Of a stretch of DNA of 64,000 nt, positions 16,904 through 25,101 are shown in pieces. A program made the position numbers and the translations under genes. The DNA comes from an uncultured Lachnospira sp. (GTDB lineage Bacteria; Bacillota; Clostridia; Lachnospirales; Lachnospiraceae), in NCBI GenBank assembly GCA_910589305.1, contig CAJUTV010000012.1:44538-108537 (forward strand), read 5' to 3'. The notes beneath the pieces are model-generated. The model was given only the letters and a program-made list of their open reading frames with translations, ran no database searches and was not told where the DNA came from. Each line of letters starts with the position of its first letter. Positions within the stretch are counted from its first letter, which is position 1.

Positions 16904-17656
16904 TTAAATTACATAATCAAATTGCTGTCCAATTTTCTTTTCCTCGTCCGTCTGAACATAATCACTCATACTTGTATAAATTGTATTATTTACTTTATTA
17001 AGGAGCTCATCGATAGAAGATGCTGTAATGGTAACAATATCCTCCGATTCCTCTGCCTTATCCGCCTTGTTTTTATCTCGGCTTTTCTTAATCCGCTCTT
17101 CTTGCTGCTCTTTTTTAGTTTTCTTTGCCTCGTCTTTTCTTTCTTGACGCTTTGCCTCTGCCTTTCTTGCAATACGTTGTTTTTGTAATGCTAAGGACTT
17201 GTCTACAACTGCAAAATATGAGGCAGTTCCATTATCATTGACCTGCATACCATATCCTTTTACTTTTGCTCCAGTTGCAGATAACTGCTTTCCTAGCTGT
17301 GATAAACCACTTGCAGCATTTGCAATAATGCCCTCATACTGCTTACGATAATTCTCATCTGAAGCCATCTTTTCAATTTTTTCTTCATCAATAAGAACAA
17401 CCATCTTATTTGCATTTGCATAACTTGCCGCTTTTGATTTTGCATATTCTTTTTGGTCTGCACTTACAAGAATAAAATCCATATTAGAATATTTCTTTTT
17501 AAGTTCCTCATAATACTTTGCTGCCTGTTCGCTTAATTGAGGCTCTCCAATTGTTTTACCACTAACTTTCGTTTTTTGGGTTCTGTTTGATGTCTCGGTC
17601 TTCTGCATTGAGGCAGCTTGCTGTGCACCAGACATCGCTTCTGAAATCATACTCAT
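16904..17656 (-). CDS. DUF6033-family protein
   Basis: The 250-residue protein resembles the Lachnospiraceae DUF6033 family: an N-terminal 'MISEAMSGAQQA' stretch, a central domain with 'YYEELKKKYSNMDFILVS' (about residues 45-63) and 'ANANKMVVLIDEEKIEKMA', then a Lys/Glu/Arg-rich coiled coil (165-210). Function is unknown. AAGGAGG lies 7 bp before the ATG. A TAAA-N15-GTCGATAA promoter ends about 69 bp upstream, which is the signature of flagellar sigma factor promoters, so the protein is probably made with late flagellar genes. Confidence 0.8.
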   Translation of the reverse strand: MSMISEAMSGAQQAASMQKTETSNRTQKTKVSGKTIGEPQLSEQAAKYYEELKKKYSNMDFILVSADQKEYAKSKAASYANANKMVVLIDEEKIEKMASDENYRKQYEGIIANAASGLSQLGKQLSATGAKVKGYGMQVNDNGTASYFAVVDKSLALQKQRIARKAEAKRQERKDEAKKTKKEQQEERIKKSRDKNKADKAEESEDIVTITASSIDELLNKVNNTIYTSMSDYVQTDEEKKIGQQFDYVI

Positions 17657-17724
17657 AATTATCCTCCTTGAATTTGAGTTATTAGGGGACTAAACTCCAT
17701 TTTAGCCAATTACCCTTATAAGTT

Positions 17725-17751
17725 TTATCGACACACTATTTAAAAATTTTA
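17725..17751 (-). promoter_or_regulatory. Sigma-28 (SigD/FliA)-type promoter
   Basis: Read on the minus strand: TAAA (17751-17748), exactly 15 bp, then GTCGATAA (17732-17725). This differs from the TAAA-N15-GCCGATAA consensus by one base. The start codon of the DUF6033 gene is 69 bp downstream. The remaining part of the gap 17657-18016 holds the ECF operon's promoter, which I could not place. Confidence 0.7.
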
Positions 17752-18016
17752 ACCTTAACTATATACAAATTTCCATATAATAACAATAAATATCTACATT
17801 TTCAACCTATTTTATATTTATACAATATTTTCAACCTTTATTATATACAATAATTTTATAGGGTTGTGTTGGATTTCTATTTTTGATAGAATGACTTTTA
17901 ATATTGTTAATTTAAATAATCTTTACTCTTATATTCAGTATAACTGCTGTATTTAAGATGACGCAAGAACAAATAAAAGTAAGATAACAGCTGATTGTAG
18001 AAAGGCATGATTTTTT

Positions 18017-18841
18017 ATGATACATGGCAAAGATATAACATTTTCATACTCAATGAATACAGATGATAAACCTATTATTAACCATGTTGATTTTGATGTT
18101 GAACCAGGACAATTTGTAGCTATACTTGGAGCAAACGGAAGCGGAAAGTCTACTTTTTGTAAATTGTTAAATGGCTTGCTTTTGCCTCAATCTGGAAGTT
18201 TAACTGTCGCAGGTATTGATGTAACAAACACTGATATGATATGGGAATTACGACGTAAAATAGGAATGGTATTTCAAAATCCTGACAATCAATTTGTGTC
18301 ATCTGTTGTTGCGCAAGATATTGCATTTGGATTGGAAAACTACGAATTTTCAAGAGAAGAAATTGATAAAAAAATAGTACAGGCTCTTGAGATGGTCAAT
18401 ATGCAAAAGTTTGAAAAAGCATGTCCCTACTATCTTTCTGGAGGACAAAAACAGCGTATCGCAATAGCTGGAATTTTAGCACTTAATCCAGATATTATCA
18501 TATTTGATGAGGCGACCTCTATGCTTGACCCTACTGGAAGAAAAGAAATTCTTGATATTATACAAAAACAAAAAGCTGTAGGACAAACTATTATTATGAT
18601 TACACATTATATTGAAGAAGCTGTATTTGCTGATAAAATATATCTTATGAATCATGGCTCATTTTCTGCATGTGGAACACCTATTGACATACTTACAAAT
18701 TCTGAACTTTTAGAACAATCAGGTATGCTTCCCTTGACGGCTGTAAAACTATATAAAGATTTACAAAAAATGGGAATTTACTTAGACCACTGTCCTATTA
18801 CCATTGTTGAACTTGTGGAGGAATTATGTCAATTGCAGTAA
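18017..18841 (+). CDS. ecfA1: ECF transporter ATPase EcfA1
   Basis: The 274-residue ATPase shows Walker A GANGSGKST (about 39-47), Q-loop 'MVFQNPDNQF', signature LSGGQKQR and Walker B 'IIIFDEATSMLDP' followed by switch His in 'ITHY'. The PDNQF Q-loop is typical of energy-coupling-factor ATPases. It pairs with EcfA2 to power vitamin or metal uptake with EcfT and an S component. GAAAGG precedes the start. Its 3' end overlaps ecfA2 by 16 bp. Confidence 0.93.
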   Translation: MIHGKDITFSYSMNTDDKPIINHVDFDVEPGQFVAILGANGSGKSTFCKLLNGLLLPQSGSLTVAGIDVTNTDMIWELRRKIGMVFQNPDNQFVSSVVAQDIAFGLENYEFSREEIDKKIVQALEMVNMQKFEKACPYYLSGGQKQRIAIAGILALNPDIIIFDEATSMLDPTGRKEILDIIQKQKAVGQTIIMITHYIEEAVFADKIYLMNHGSFSACGTPIDILTNSELLEQSGMLPLTAVKLYKDLQKMGIYLDHCPITIVELVEELCQLQ

Positions 18842-19704
18842 AAAATTTAAGTTTTCAATATGAAACTGGGACGCCTTTTGCTACTGATGCCCTGCAAGAT
18901 ATTAACTTTACTATACCAAAAGGCGAATTTGTAGGAATTATGGGACATACTGGCTGTGGAAAATCAACATTATTTCAGCTTATATGCGGTCTTCTTAATC
19001 CTACAAACGGAACTATTTTTATAGATGATGAAGATATTTTTCAATATTGTCATTCGCATAAACGACACAAAAATCATTATGATAGAAAATCTCTGAGAAA
19101 AAAAATAGGAATTGTTTTTCAATATCCTGAAAACCAACTGTTTGAAACAACTGTTGAAAAAGATGTCGCTTATGGATTAAAACATATAAATATATCTATG
19201 TCTGAAATAAACAATCGTGTTAAATGGGCATTAGAAATAATGGGTTTTTCTTATGAAACTATACGTCATGTATCGCCATTATCACTGTCAGGCGGTGAAA
19301 AAAGACGTGTTGCAATAGCTGGTATATTGGCAATACGTCCTGACTATCTTTTGTTAGATGAACCTATAGCTGGATTAGACCCTATTATCCGGCATAAGTT
19401 TATGCAGCTTCTCCAAAAGCTAAATCAAGATGGAATGACCATATTAATGATTTCGCACAATGCAGACTGTATCAGTGAATATACAAAAAGACTTCTTGTA
19501 TTGGAGAAGGGATATTTAATTGCAGATAATACAACACACCATTTATTTTCAGATATGGACTGGATAACTTCGCATCAGCTCGGAATAAGTCAAAGTAAAT
19601 TAATTTCCTATGAATTACAAAAACGCGGCTGGAATATTCCTAAAAATGTAATTACTTATGAGGAGCTTTTACACTCGCTGCAAACTATTATACAAAATAG
19701 ATAA
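18826..19704 (+). CDS. ecfA2: ECF transporter ATPase EcfA2
   Basis: The 292-residue partner ATPase has Walker A GHTGCGKST, Q-loop 'IVFQYPENQLFE', signature LSGGEKRR and Walker B 'YLLLDEPIAGLDP'. The PENQLFE loop is characteristic of EcfA2. A GGAGG site lies within the end of ecfA1, giving translational coupling. It is followed after 144 bp by ecfT. The EcfA1-EcfA2-EcfT module can serve several S components; here one is encoded just downstream. Confidence 0.93.
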   Translation: MSIAVKNLSFQYETGTPFATDALQDINFTIPKGEFVGIMGHTGCGKSTLFQLICGLLNPTNGTIFIDDEDIFQYCHSHKRHKNHYDRKSLRKKIGIVFQYPENQLFETTVEKDVAYGLKHINISMSEINNRVKWALEIMGFSYETIRHVSPLSLSGGEKRRVAIAGILAIRPDYLLLDEPIAGLDPIIRHKFMQLLQKLNQDGMTILMISHNADCISEYTKRLLVLEKGYLIADNTTHHLFSDMDWITSHQLGISQSKLISYELQKRGWNIPKNVITYEELLHSLQTIIQNR

Positions 19705-19848
19705 AAATTATAGATTGATAAAACTTTAACAGCTTATAGATACTTATATATTAAACAAGCATAGACAATTTGTTTGAACAATATTAAAGTACCTTTGCAA
19801 ATTTTTATTGTATAATTCCTGCGCTGTGCTTCAGAATGGAGGATTTTT

Positions 19849-20631
19849 ATGCCGTTGACTGGAAAATATATACCTGGCAATTCTCTTATCCATAAATTTG
19901 ATGTACAAGGTAAGATTATTGTTTTTATTATACTTATTTTTATGACTATTTTTGCCAATTCTTTTATTGGATATATATTGTTGTTTACCGTTCTTGGAAT
20001 TATAATAGCTCTATCAAAATTTCACTTAAAACTTATATTTTCTTCTATAAGACACATATGGAAATTTTTTATTGTTATTTTTATTTTAAATATGTTATTT
20101 TTTAATGGTGACACAATATTATTTCAATGGAAATTTATTCACCTTACCAAAGAAGGTTTACATCATGGTATCACGATTATACTTAATGTTTTTATTATTT
20201 TAATCTTAGGAAATATATTTACACTTACCACAGAAGTAACAGAGATGATGAACGGATTAGAGACGCTTCTTATGCCTCTATCCTACTTTAAAATTCCAAT
20301 TGAACAAGCTGTTTTGATATTGACTATATCGTTTCAGTTTATTCCAACTTTATTACAGGAAAGCAATACAATCCGCAAAGCACAAACGGCACGTGGTGCT
20401 GATTTTGAAAGTAAATATTTACACAAAAGAATCATGGCTATGGGTGCGTTATTTATCCCTGTATTTATAGCTGCATTTAAACGTGCAGACGATTTATCCA
20501 TTGCTATGGAAGCACGTGGCTTTCGCGATGCTAAACATCGAACTAAAAAAAAATATTCAAAAATTTCTATATCAGGGTGGATAACAATTATAATATTTTT
20601 ACTATTATTTATAATAGAAATATATATATAA
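19849..20631 (+). CDS. ecfT: ECF transporter transmembrane protein EcfT
   Basis: The 260-residue membrane protein has about five to six hydrophobic segments and the two Ala-Arg-Gly coupling motifs that contact the ATPases: 'QTARGADFES' (about residue 183) and 'MEARGFRDA' (about 221). It starts 'MPLTGKYIPGNSLIHKFD', a typical EcfT N-terminus. GGAGG lies 6 bp upstream. It completes the energy-coupling module with the two preceding ATPases. Confidence 0.93.
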   Translation: MPLTGKYIPGNSLIHKFDVQGKIIVFIILIFMTIFANSFIGYILLFTVLGIIIALSKFHLKLIFSSIRHIWKFFIVIFILNMLFFNGDTILFQWKFIHLTKEGLHHGITIILNVFIILILGNIFTLTTEVTEMMNGLETLLMPLSYFKIPIEQAVLILTISFQFIPTLLQESNTIRKAQTARGADFESKYLHKRIMAMGALFIPVFIAAFKRADDLSIAMEARGFRDAKHRTKKKYSKISISGWITIIIFLLLFIIEIYI

Positions 20632-20707
20632 TTTATTATGTATTTTATAATTATTTTAATTTTACAATTTTTATCAATATATTATAAAAGAAAGGAATAA
20701 AATCAAA

Positions 20708-21253
20708 ATGAATACTCTATCAACTACCAAAAAATCTATAATTTGCGCTATATGTATTGCTTTATGCTATATTTTTCCTATGATATTTCATGTGTTTGGT
20801 GCTGGTGCTATTTTTTGTCCTATGCACATTCCAGTATTTATCTGCGGATTAATTTGCGGATGGCCTTATGGTCTTATGTGTGGTCTTACTGGACCAGTTA
20901 TTTCTTGCGTGCTTACCTCTATGCCGCCCGTTGCAATGCTGCCCTCAATGATTGTTGAACTAATAACATATGGTGTTGTTTCTGGACTGCTTATCACATA
21001 TATTCATACTAAAAATACATATGCGGATTTATATATCTGTCTTATTACTGCAATTGTATGCGGCAGGATTTTATCAGGAATTGCAAAAGCTGTTTTATTT
21101 ACAGGCGGTAACTACTCCATTGCCATATGGATATCTTCCTCTGTTGTTACAAACTGGCCAGGAACTTTAATTCAACTGATTTTTATCCCAAGTATCCTTG
21201 TTGGATTAATGAAAGCACATCTTATACCACAACGATATATCAAAAAAATATAA
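20708..21253 (+). CDS. ECF transporter S component, substrate unknown
   Basis: The 181-residue protein has about six hydrophobic segments and the pattern 'FCPMHIPVFICGLICG.PYGL..GL..P' and 'SMPPVAML' seen in S components of the ECF_trnsprt family. S components bind the vitamin or precursor and dock to EcfT. The substrate cannot be read from the sequence. It is followed after 13 bp by a SAM-dependent methyltransferase, a link that may hint at the substrate's metabolism. AAAGGA precedes the start. Confidence 0.82.
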   Translation: MNTLSTTKKSIICAICIALCYIFPMIFHVFGAGAIFCPMHIPVFICGLICGWPYGLMCGLTGPVISCVLTSMPPVAMLPSMIVELITYGVVSGLLITYIHTKNTYADLYICLITAIVCGRILSGIAKAVLFTGGNYSIAIWISSSVVTNWPGTLIQLIFIPSILVGLMKAHLIPQRYIKKI

Positions 21254-21266
21254 AGGATTAAATAAA

Positions 21267-21899
21267 ATGTCACAAGAAAAGATAATTAATTTTTTTAATA
21301 AATGTGCTCTCTATTGGGACGAATGGGCAATCAGAAAAGAAGATATCCTTGTTCAATTATTAGATAATGCAAAAATTACTGCGGGTATTGACGTTTTAGA
21401 CATTGCATGTGGCACAGGATTTTTATTTTCTGATTATATAAGAAGAAATGTTCATTCTGTCACAGCAATTGATTTGTCACCTGAAATGGTGCGAATTGCA
21501 AAAGAAAAAACTAAAAAATTATTTGATAATAAAATAACCAATAGCAACGTATGTGAATCACCTTTATGTTCAATTAATATTATTTGCGGTGATGCGCAAA
21601 CTTACCAATTTGACAAGCTATTTGATGTTGCTATGATATTTAACGCATTTCCGCATTTTATGGAACCTGAAAAAATTATAGTCGCTACTGCTAAAAATCT
21701 TAAATATGGCGGTCGCATTGCTATTTCCCATGACATAGGCAGACAAGAATTAGACCATCACCATCAAAAAAAAGCCAGTGAAATATCTATTCCTCTTTTA
21801 CATCAAGATGATTTGATAAAATTAATGACACCTTACTTTAATATAGATGTTGTAATTGCTAATAATCATATGTTTCAGGTCTCAGGAATAAAAAAATAA
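21267..21899 (+). CDS. Class I SAM-dependent methyltransferase
   Basis: The 210-residue protein carries the class I methyltransferase SAM site 'VLDIACGTGFLFSDYI' (about residues 39-54), 'VTAIDLSPEMVRIAKEK' as motif II, and 'DVAMIFNAFPHF' as motif IV. The N-terminal 'FFNKCALYWDEWA' resembles methyltransferases found beside ECF S components in Clostridia. It is the last gene of the ECF operon. Its substrate may be the imported compound, but this is inference. Confidence 0.85.
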   Translation: MSQEKIINFFNKCALYWDEWAIRKEDILVQLLDNAKITAGIDVLDIACGTGFLFSDYIRRNVHSVTAIDLSPEMVRIAKEKTKKLFDNKITNSNVCESPLCSINIICGDAQTYQFDKLFDVAMIFNAFPHFMEPEKIIVATAKNLKYGGRIAISHDIGRQELDHHHQKKASEISIPLLHQDDLIKLMTPYFNIDVVIANNHMFQVSGIKK

Positions 21900-21965
21900 A
21901 ATGTCCTATATAATAATGTATAGCAAAATAATATAACTATTTTATAATAAAAATTCAAAATAATA

Positions 21966-22017
21966 AAAAAGTATGTCTTATAATTTATTTAACAATAAAT
22001 CTTATAGACATACTTTT
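21966..22017. terminator. Bidirectional terminator between ECF operon and SDR gene
   Basis: AAAAAGTATGTCTTATA and its near-perfect complement TATAGACATACTTTTT flank an 18-nt loop, with A and T runs at the outer ends. It lies between converging genes ending at 21899 and 22031. Confidence 0.85.
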
Positions 22018-22030
22018 TAATCTATTATAT

Positions 22031-22789
22031 TTAATTACAGCTTACTCCGCCATCAATTACAACAACTGAACCTGTCATAAATTTTGCTTCATCGCTTGCT
22101 ACATAAAGTACTGCTGAAGAAATATCCTCTACTTTTCCCTGCGGAATAGACCTATCCAATCCTGCCATAATTCTGCCCATACCAAACTGATTGATATTAG
22201 TCTGACTCTGCATAACTTCTGTCTCTACACCTCCTGGACAGATAACATTACAGCGAATCTTTCCCGTATACATATAGGCTGTATTTTTTGATATACCTAC
22301 CAACGCGTGTTTAGAAGCTGTGTAAGCTGCACCAGCACGACAGCCATTAACGCCGCCAATTGAAGCTACATTAACTATATTTCCTCCGCTTTCCTGTCCG
22401 TTCATTACTTGAACAGCCTTGCGCATTGCATATACTGGACCATCAAGATTTACAGACATAATCTTTCTCCATAAATCATTGCTCATATCTCCCACAGGAG
22501 TAAACTCGTCCATAACGCCAGCATTATTAACTAATATATCAAGCTTGCCACATTCTTTTACAGCATATTCAATCATGCCTTCATTAACTTCTTCTAAGGA
22601 TACATCACCAACATATGAAAGAATTTTGCCTGATAATGACTCGGACTCTTTTACAAGCTCTTCCAAACGTTCTTTTCTACGTGCAACTGCAATAACTGTA
22701 GCCCCTTCTTTTGCAAAATCTAAAGCAATCTGTCTTCCCATTCCAGAACTTGCTCCTGTTACCACTACACTTTTGTTTTCAAATTTCAT
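22031..22789 (-). CDS. Short-chain dehydrogenase/reductase
   Basis: The 252-residue protein is a classical SDR: cofactor loop TGASSGMG (about 12-19), 'NNAGVMDE', catalytic Ser in 'NVASIGG', 'YTASK' with the catalytic Tyr and Lys, and 'PGGVETEVM'. The acidic Asp after the second strand is absent ('AVARRKERL'), which fits NADP(H) preference. Candidate functions include ketoacyl reductase or hydroxysteroid-type dehydrogenase; the substrate is not predictable. It appears monocistronic. Confidence 0.88.
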   Translation of the reverse strand: MKFENKSVVVTGASSGMGRQIALDFAKEGATVIAVARRKERLEELVKESESLSGKILSYVGDVSLEEVNEGMIEYAVKECGKLDILVNNAGVMDEFTPVGDMSNDLWRKIMSVNLDGPVYAMRKAVQVMNGQESGGNIVNVASIGGVNGCRAGAAYTASKHALVGISKNTAYMYTGKIRCNVICPGGVETEVMQSQTNINQFGMGRIMAGLDRSIPQGKVEDISSAVLYVASDEAKFMTGSVVVIDGGVSCN

Positions 22790-22877
22790 GTAAAAATCCC
22801 CATACCTTTCTTATTTATTTTGCAATTTTTTGCAATTTCATCATATCATTTCTTATAGTATTTCGTCAATTAATTAG

Positions 22878-23039
22878 TTAAGCGGATATTCGCAATCCGC
22901 TACGCTACTTGCTCATAACCTCATAGCTACTATCGTAGCTTTTCAGTGGGAGCTTATACTCCCACTGAAACAAGCAAGTCCCCACCCCCACTTATGCCTT
23001 TGCAGCATTGAAGTGGGGACTTCCTTGATGAGGTTAAAT
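22878..23039 (+). repeat. Family A repeat, longest copy
   Basis: A 162-bp copy preceded by TTAA, with four structures: GCGGAT/ATCCGC, an extra CAGTGGGAG/CTCCCACTG hairpin not present in the copy at 5631, the AAGTCCCCAC/GTGGGGACTT stem, and AACCTCAT pairing with the terminal ATGAGGTT. It lies between the SDR gene and the first toxin locus. Confidence 0.85.
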
Positions 23040-23089
23040 GCACTGGAAATTTTTACAAATAAATCATATTAATATAAATTCAAAAAAGA

Positions 23090-23118
23090 TTGTTGTATGC
23101 TAAAAATTATGTTATATT
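23090..23118 (+). promoter_or_regulatory. Promoter of type I toxin copy 1
   Basis: TTGTTG (23090-23095), 17 bp, TATATT (23113-23118). Predicted start near 23126, giving an mRNA that begins with the AGGAAACCATAGAGCC segment complementary to its own 3' end. The same promoter recurs in copy 2. Confidence 0.75.
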
Positions 23119-23213
23119 TTCAACATAGGAAACCATAGAGCCATAGGCGGCTTACCCTCTTATTCTTTGGAGGATTTTTAAGCCCTCTGTTCTTACGAAA
23201 GGAGGGCAATACA

Positions 23214-23306
23214 ATGATTACATATTCTGAGTTTTTTCAGTTTTGTTTACTTGTTGTTTCCCTTGCAAATTTGTTTTATCAAATTTACAAGGATAAAAAG
23301 AAATAG
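23214..23306 (+). CDS. Small holin-like type I toxin, copy 1 (30 aa)
   Basis: A 30-residue peptide 'MITYSEFFQFCLLVVSLANL' followed by YQIYKDKKK: one hydrophobic helix and a basic tail, as in the putative holin-like toxin family of Firmicutes type I toxin-antitoxin systems. AAAGGAGGG lies 7 bp upstream. The mRNA 5' end (GGAAACC...GCGGCTTACCCTC, 23128-23159) is complementary to its 3' end (GAGGGTAGCCGC...TTTCC, 23358-23382), a long-range pairing typical of translationally inert type I toxin mRNAs. Membrane insertion is the expected mode of action. Confidence 0.82.
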   Translation: MITYSEFFQFCLLVVSLANLFYQIYKDKKK

Positions 23307-23390
23307 CCGCCAACTATTCGCACTAGATGACGGCTGCATAATGTAGCTAACAACTTTGAGGGTAGCCGCTTTATGGCTTTCCCTTTTTAT
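23296..23390 (-). ncRNA. Antisense RNA antitoxin, copy 1
   Basis: On the minus strand TTGCGC (23425-23420), 17 bp and TATAGT (23402-23397) form a strong promoter with a start near 23390. A hairpin at 23335-23305 followed by TTTCTTTTT gives a terminator ending near 23296, just inside the toxin's 3' end. The predicted RNA of about 95 nt is complementary to the toxin mRNA 3' region. All parts recur in copy 2. Confidence 0.75.
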
Positions 23391-23469
23391 ATTTTTACTA
23401 TAGCATATCAAATCATATGGCGCAATAAAATTCTTAGTAAAAATACATTTTAATATAAAATTAAAATAG

Positions 23470-23498
23470 TTGTTCTATGCTAAAAATTATGTTATATT
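23470..23498 (+). promoter_or_regulatory. Promoter of type I toxin copy 2
   Basis: TTGTTC (23470-23475), 17 bp, TATATT (23493-23498), identical in layout to the promoter of copy 1. Confidence 0.75.
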
Positions 23499-23593
23499 TT
23501 CAACATGGGAAACCATAGAGCCATAGGCGGCTTACCCTCTTATTCTTTGGAGGGTTTTTAAGCCTTCCATTCTTACGAAAGGAGGGCGATGCA

Positions 23594-23686
23594 ATGATTA
23601 CATACGCTGATTTAATTCAAACAGGTATTTTTATTGTTGCTCTTGTAGGATTGTGTTATACAATCTTTAAAGAGAAAAAAAAATAG
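23594..23686 (+). CDS. Small holin-like type I toxin, copy 2 (30 aa)
   Basis: A 30-residue peptide beginning MITYADLIQT, with the hydrophobic core GIFIVALVGLCY and a basic FKEKKK tail. It has the same length, start, tail and untranslated regions as copy 1 but only about half of the core residues match, so the two toxins have diverged while the regulatory parts stayed almost unchanged. GGAGGG precedes the ATG. Nothing separates the two units except about 60 bp. Confidence 0.82.
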   Translation: MITYADLIQTGIFIVALVGLCYTIFKEKKK

Positions 23687-23776
23687 TCGCCAACTACCCC
23701 AAATAGCTGGCGACTGACCTTGTAAAAGGTTTCAGCATATCATAAGGGTAGCCGCTTTATGGCTTTCCCTTTTTGT
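23675..23776 (-). ncRNA. Antisense RNA antitoxin, copy 2
   Basis: TTGCGT (23811-23806), 17 bp and TATAGT (23788-23783) on the minus strand predict a start near 23776. The AGTCGCCA...TGGCGACT hairpin (23715-23685) followed by ATTTTTTTTT is the terminator. The loop and middle part differ from copy 1, which could make each antitoxin specific for its own toxin. Confidence 0.75.
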
Positions 23777-23910
23777 ATTTTCACTATAGCACATCAAATC
23801 ATATGACGCAACAAGGTTTTTATAATTATCATTGACATTTTTACCAAAACTTCTTATCATTGGATTGATAAAAAGTTACGTTTATACCTTCAGAAAGGAA
23901 CGACAAAAAG

Positions 23911-24906
23911 ATGATTCGATTTGCTATTATAGGTTCTGGCTGGCGAAGTTTATTTTATGTACGAATTGCAAAGGCAATGCCCGACCATTTTGAAATGTGT
24001 GCATTACTTTGCCGAACAAAAGAAAAAGCAGACAAGCTTGCTGATGAATATCAAATTTATACGACTTGCAACGAAGCAGATATTGTTGCTAAAAAACCAG
24101 ATTTTATTATATCAGCAGTTTCAAAAGCAAATATGTATGATACTTGTATACATTGGCTGTCCTGCGGATTTCCTGTTTTATCTGAAACACCAATAGCACT
24201 TGAACGAAAAGCCTTAGAAAATGTATGGGATATGTGCCAAAATGGCGCAAAATTGCAAGTGGCTGAACAATATTTTTTATATCCATTTAATCGTAAAATA
24301 ATCAATCTTGTTGAATCTGGAATTATAGGAACTCCTGTATCAATAACTATTTCTGCAATGCATGATTACCACGCAACCAGTATTATTCGACGAATGTTAC
24401 AAGTTGGATTAGAAGATTTAACAATTTCAGGTAAAAAATTTATGGTTCCTGTAACCGATACAAAAACCCGATATGAAATATTAACCGATGGACAAGTTGT
24501 AAACAAAGAAGAAAAACATCTAATTATGGAATATGAAAGCGGTAAAATTGCATTTTATGATTTTATGTCAGACCAATATCGCAGTGAAATTCGCAATCGT
24601 TATTTAAATATTCGCGGAACAAGAGGTGAAATTATTAACGATAGACTATATTATCTTAATGAAGATAATATTGCTTGCACCCAAAATATTGATTATAAAA
24701 ATCCTTATGAAAAATTTAACTTAACGGAAGATGAATCAGCAATTGCAGCTATTTTATTTGGAATGATGGACTATATTAATACTGGAAAAGAAATTTATCC
24801 TATGAAAGAAGCTGTTGAAGACGCCTATCTTTCAATCTTGATGAATCAGATAGAACATGATAAAATAACAACGCTTTATTCAGATAAAGATAGAGTGTGG
24901 AAATAA
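23911..24906 (+). CDS. Gfo/Idh/MocA-family oxidoreductase
   Basis: The 331-residue protein begins with the dinucleotide fold 'IRFAIIGSGWRSLFY' and carries 'LSETPIALE', the position of the usual EKP motif of Gfo/Idh/MocA oxidoreductases, here with Thr instead of Lys. The C-terminal half is the expected alpha/beta domain. These enzymes act on sugars, inositols or amino-acid-derived imines with NAD(P)H. The missing Lys makes the activity uncertain. GAAAGGA precedes the start. It precedes a second family member 195 bp downstream. Confidence 0.82.
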   Translation: MIRFAIIGSGWRSLFYVRIAKAMPDHFEMCALLCRTKEKADKLADEYQIYTTCNEADIVAKKPDFIISAVSKANMYDTCIHWLSCGFPVLSETPIALERKALENVWDMCQNGAKLQVAEQYFLYPFNRKIINLVESGIIGTPVSITISAMHDYHATSIIRRMLQVGLEDLTISGKKFMVPVTDTKTRYEILTDGQVVNKEEKHLIMEYESGKIAFYDFMSDQYRSEIRNRYLNIRGTRGEIINDRLYYLNEDNIACTQNIDYKNPYEKFNLTEDESAIAAILFGMMDYINTGKEIYPMKEAVEDAYLSILMNQIEHDKITTLYSDKDRVWK

Positions 24907-24907
24907 G

Positions 24908-24957
24908 TTAAGCGGATATTCGCAATCCGCTACGCTACTTCCTTGATGAGGTTAAAT
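24908..24957 (+). repeat. Family A repeat, internally deleted 50-bp copy
   Basis: TTAA, the GCGGATATTCGCAATCCGC hairpin and CTACGCTACTT join directly to CCTTGATGAGGTTAAAT. The missing inner part is bounded by ACTT in the full copies, consistent with a deletion between short direct repeats. It begins one base after the stop codon of the upstream gene. Confidence 0.85.
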
Positions 24958-24964
24958 ACTTATA

Positions 24965-25060
24965 TAGATATTTGTCTCTCGCGGCAATCGTTAAATAAAC
25001 AGACAAGTATGCTGTAAGCATGTCCACTTGGCTTGTTGTTTGTGGGGATAGAACATTTAT
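24965..25060 (+). other. Structured leader upstream of second dehydrogenase
   Basis: Three possible helices follow one another: TTTGTCT with AGACAAG, ATGCT with AGCAT around GTA, and TCCAC with GTGGGGA. The region sits 40-140 bp before the start at 25102. It matches no riboswitch I recognise and does not fit family B. Function is uncertain. Confidence 0.35.
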
Positions 25061-25101
25061 AGTTTAATATTGATAAGTATTAGAAAGGTACGGTTATTAA
25101 A

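Noticed and set aside
22878..23039. Family A repeat considered as a riboswitch or ribozyme
   Set aside because: Copies are at gene ends and between convergent or unrelated genes, one is internally deleted and others decayed, so a mobile repeat fits better.
23097..23800. Repeated segments that might be read as a CRISPR-like array
   Set aside because: There are only two units, each about 320 bp with promoter, coding region and terminators; no short repeats with unique spacers.
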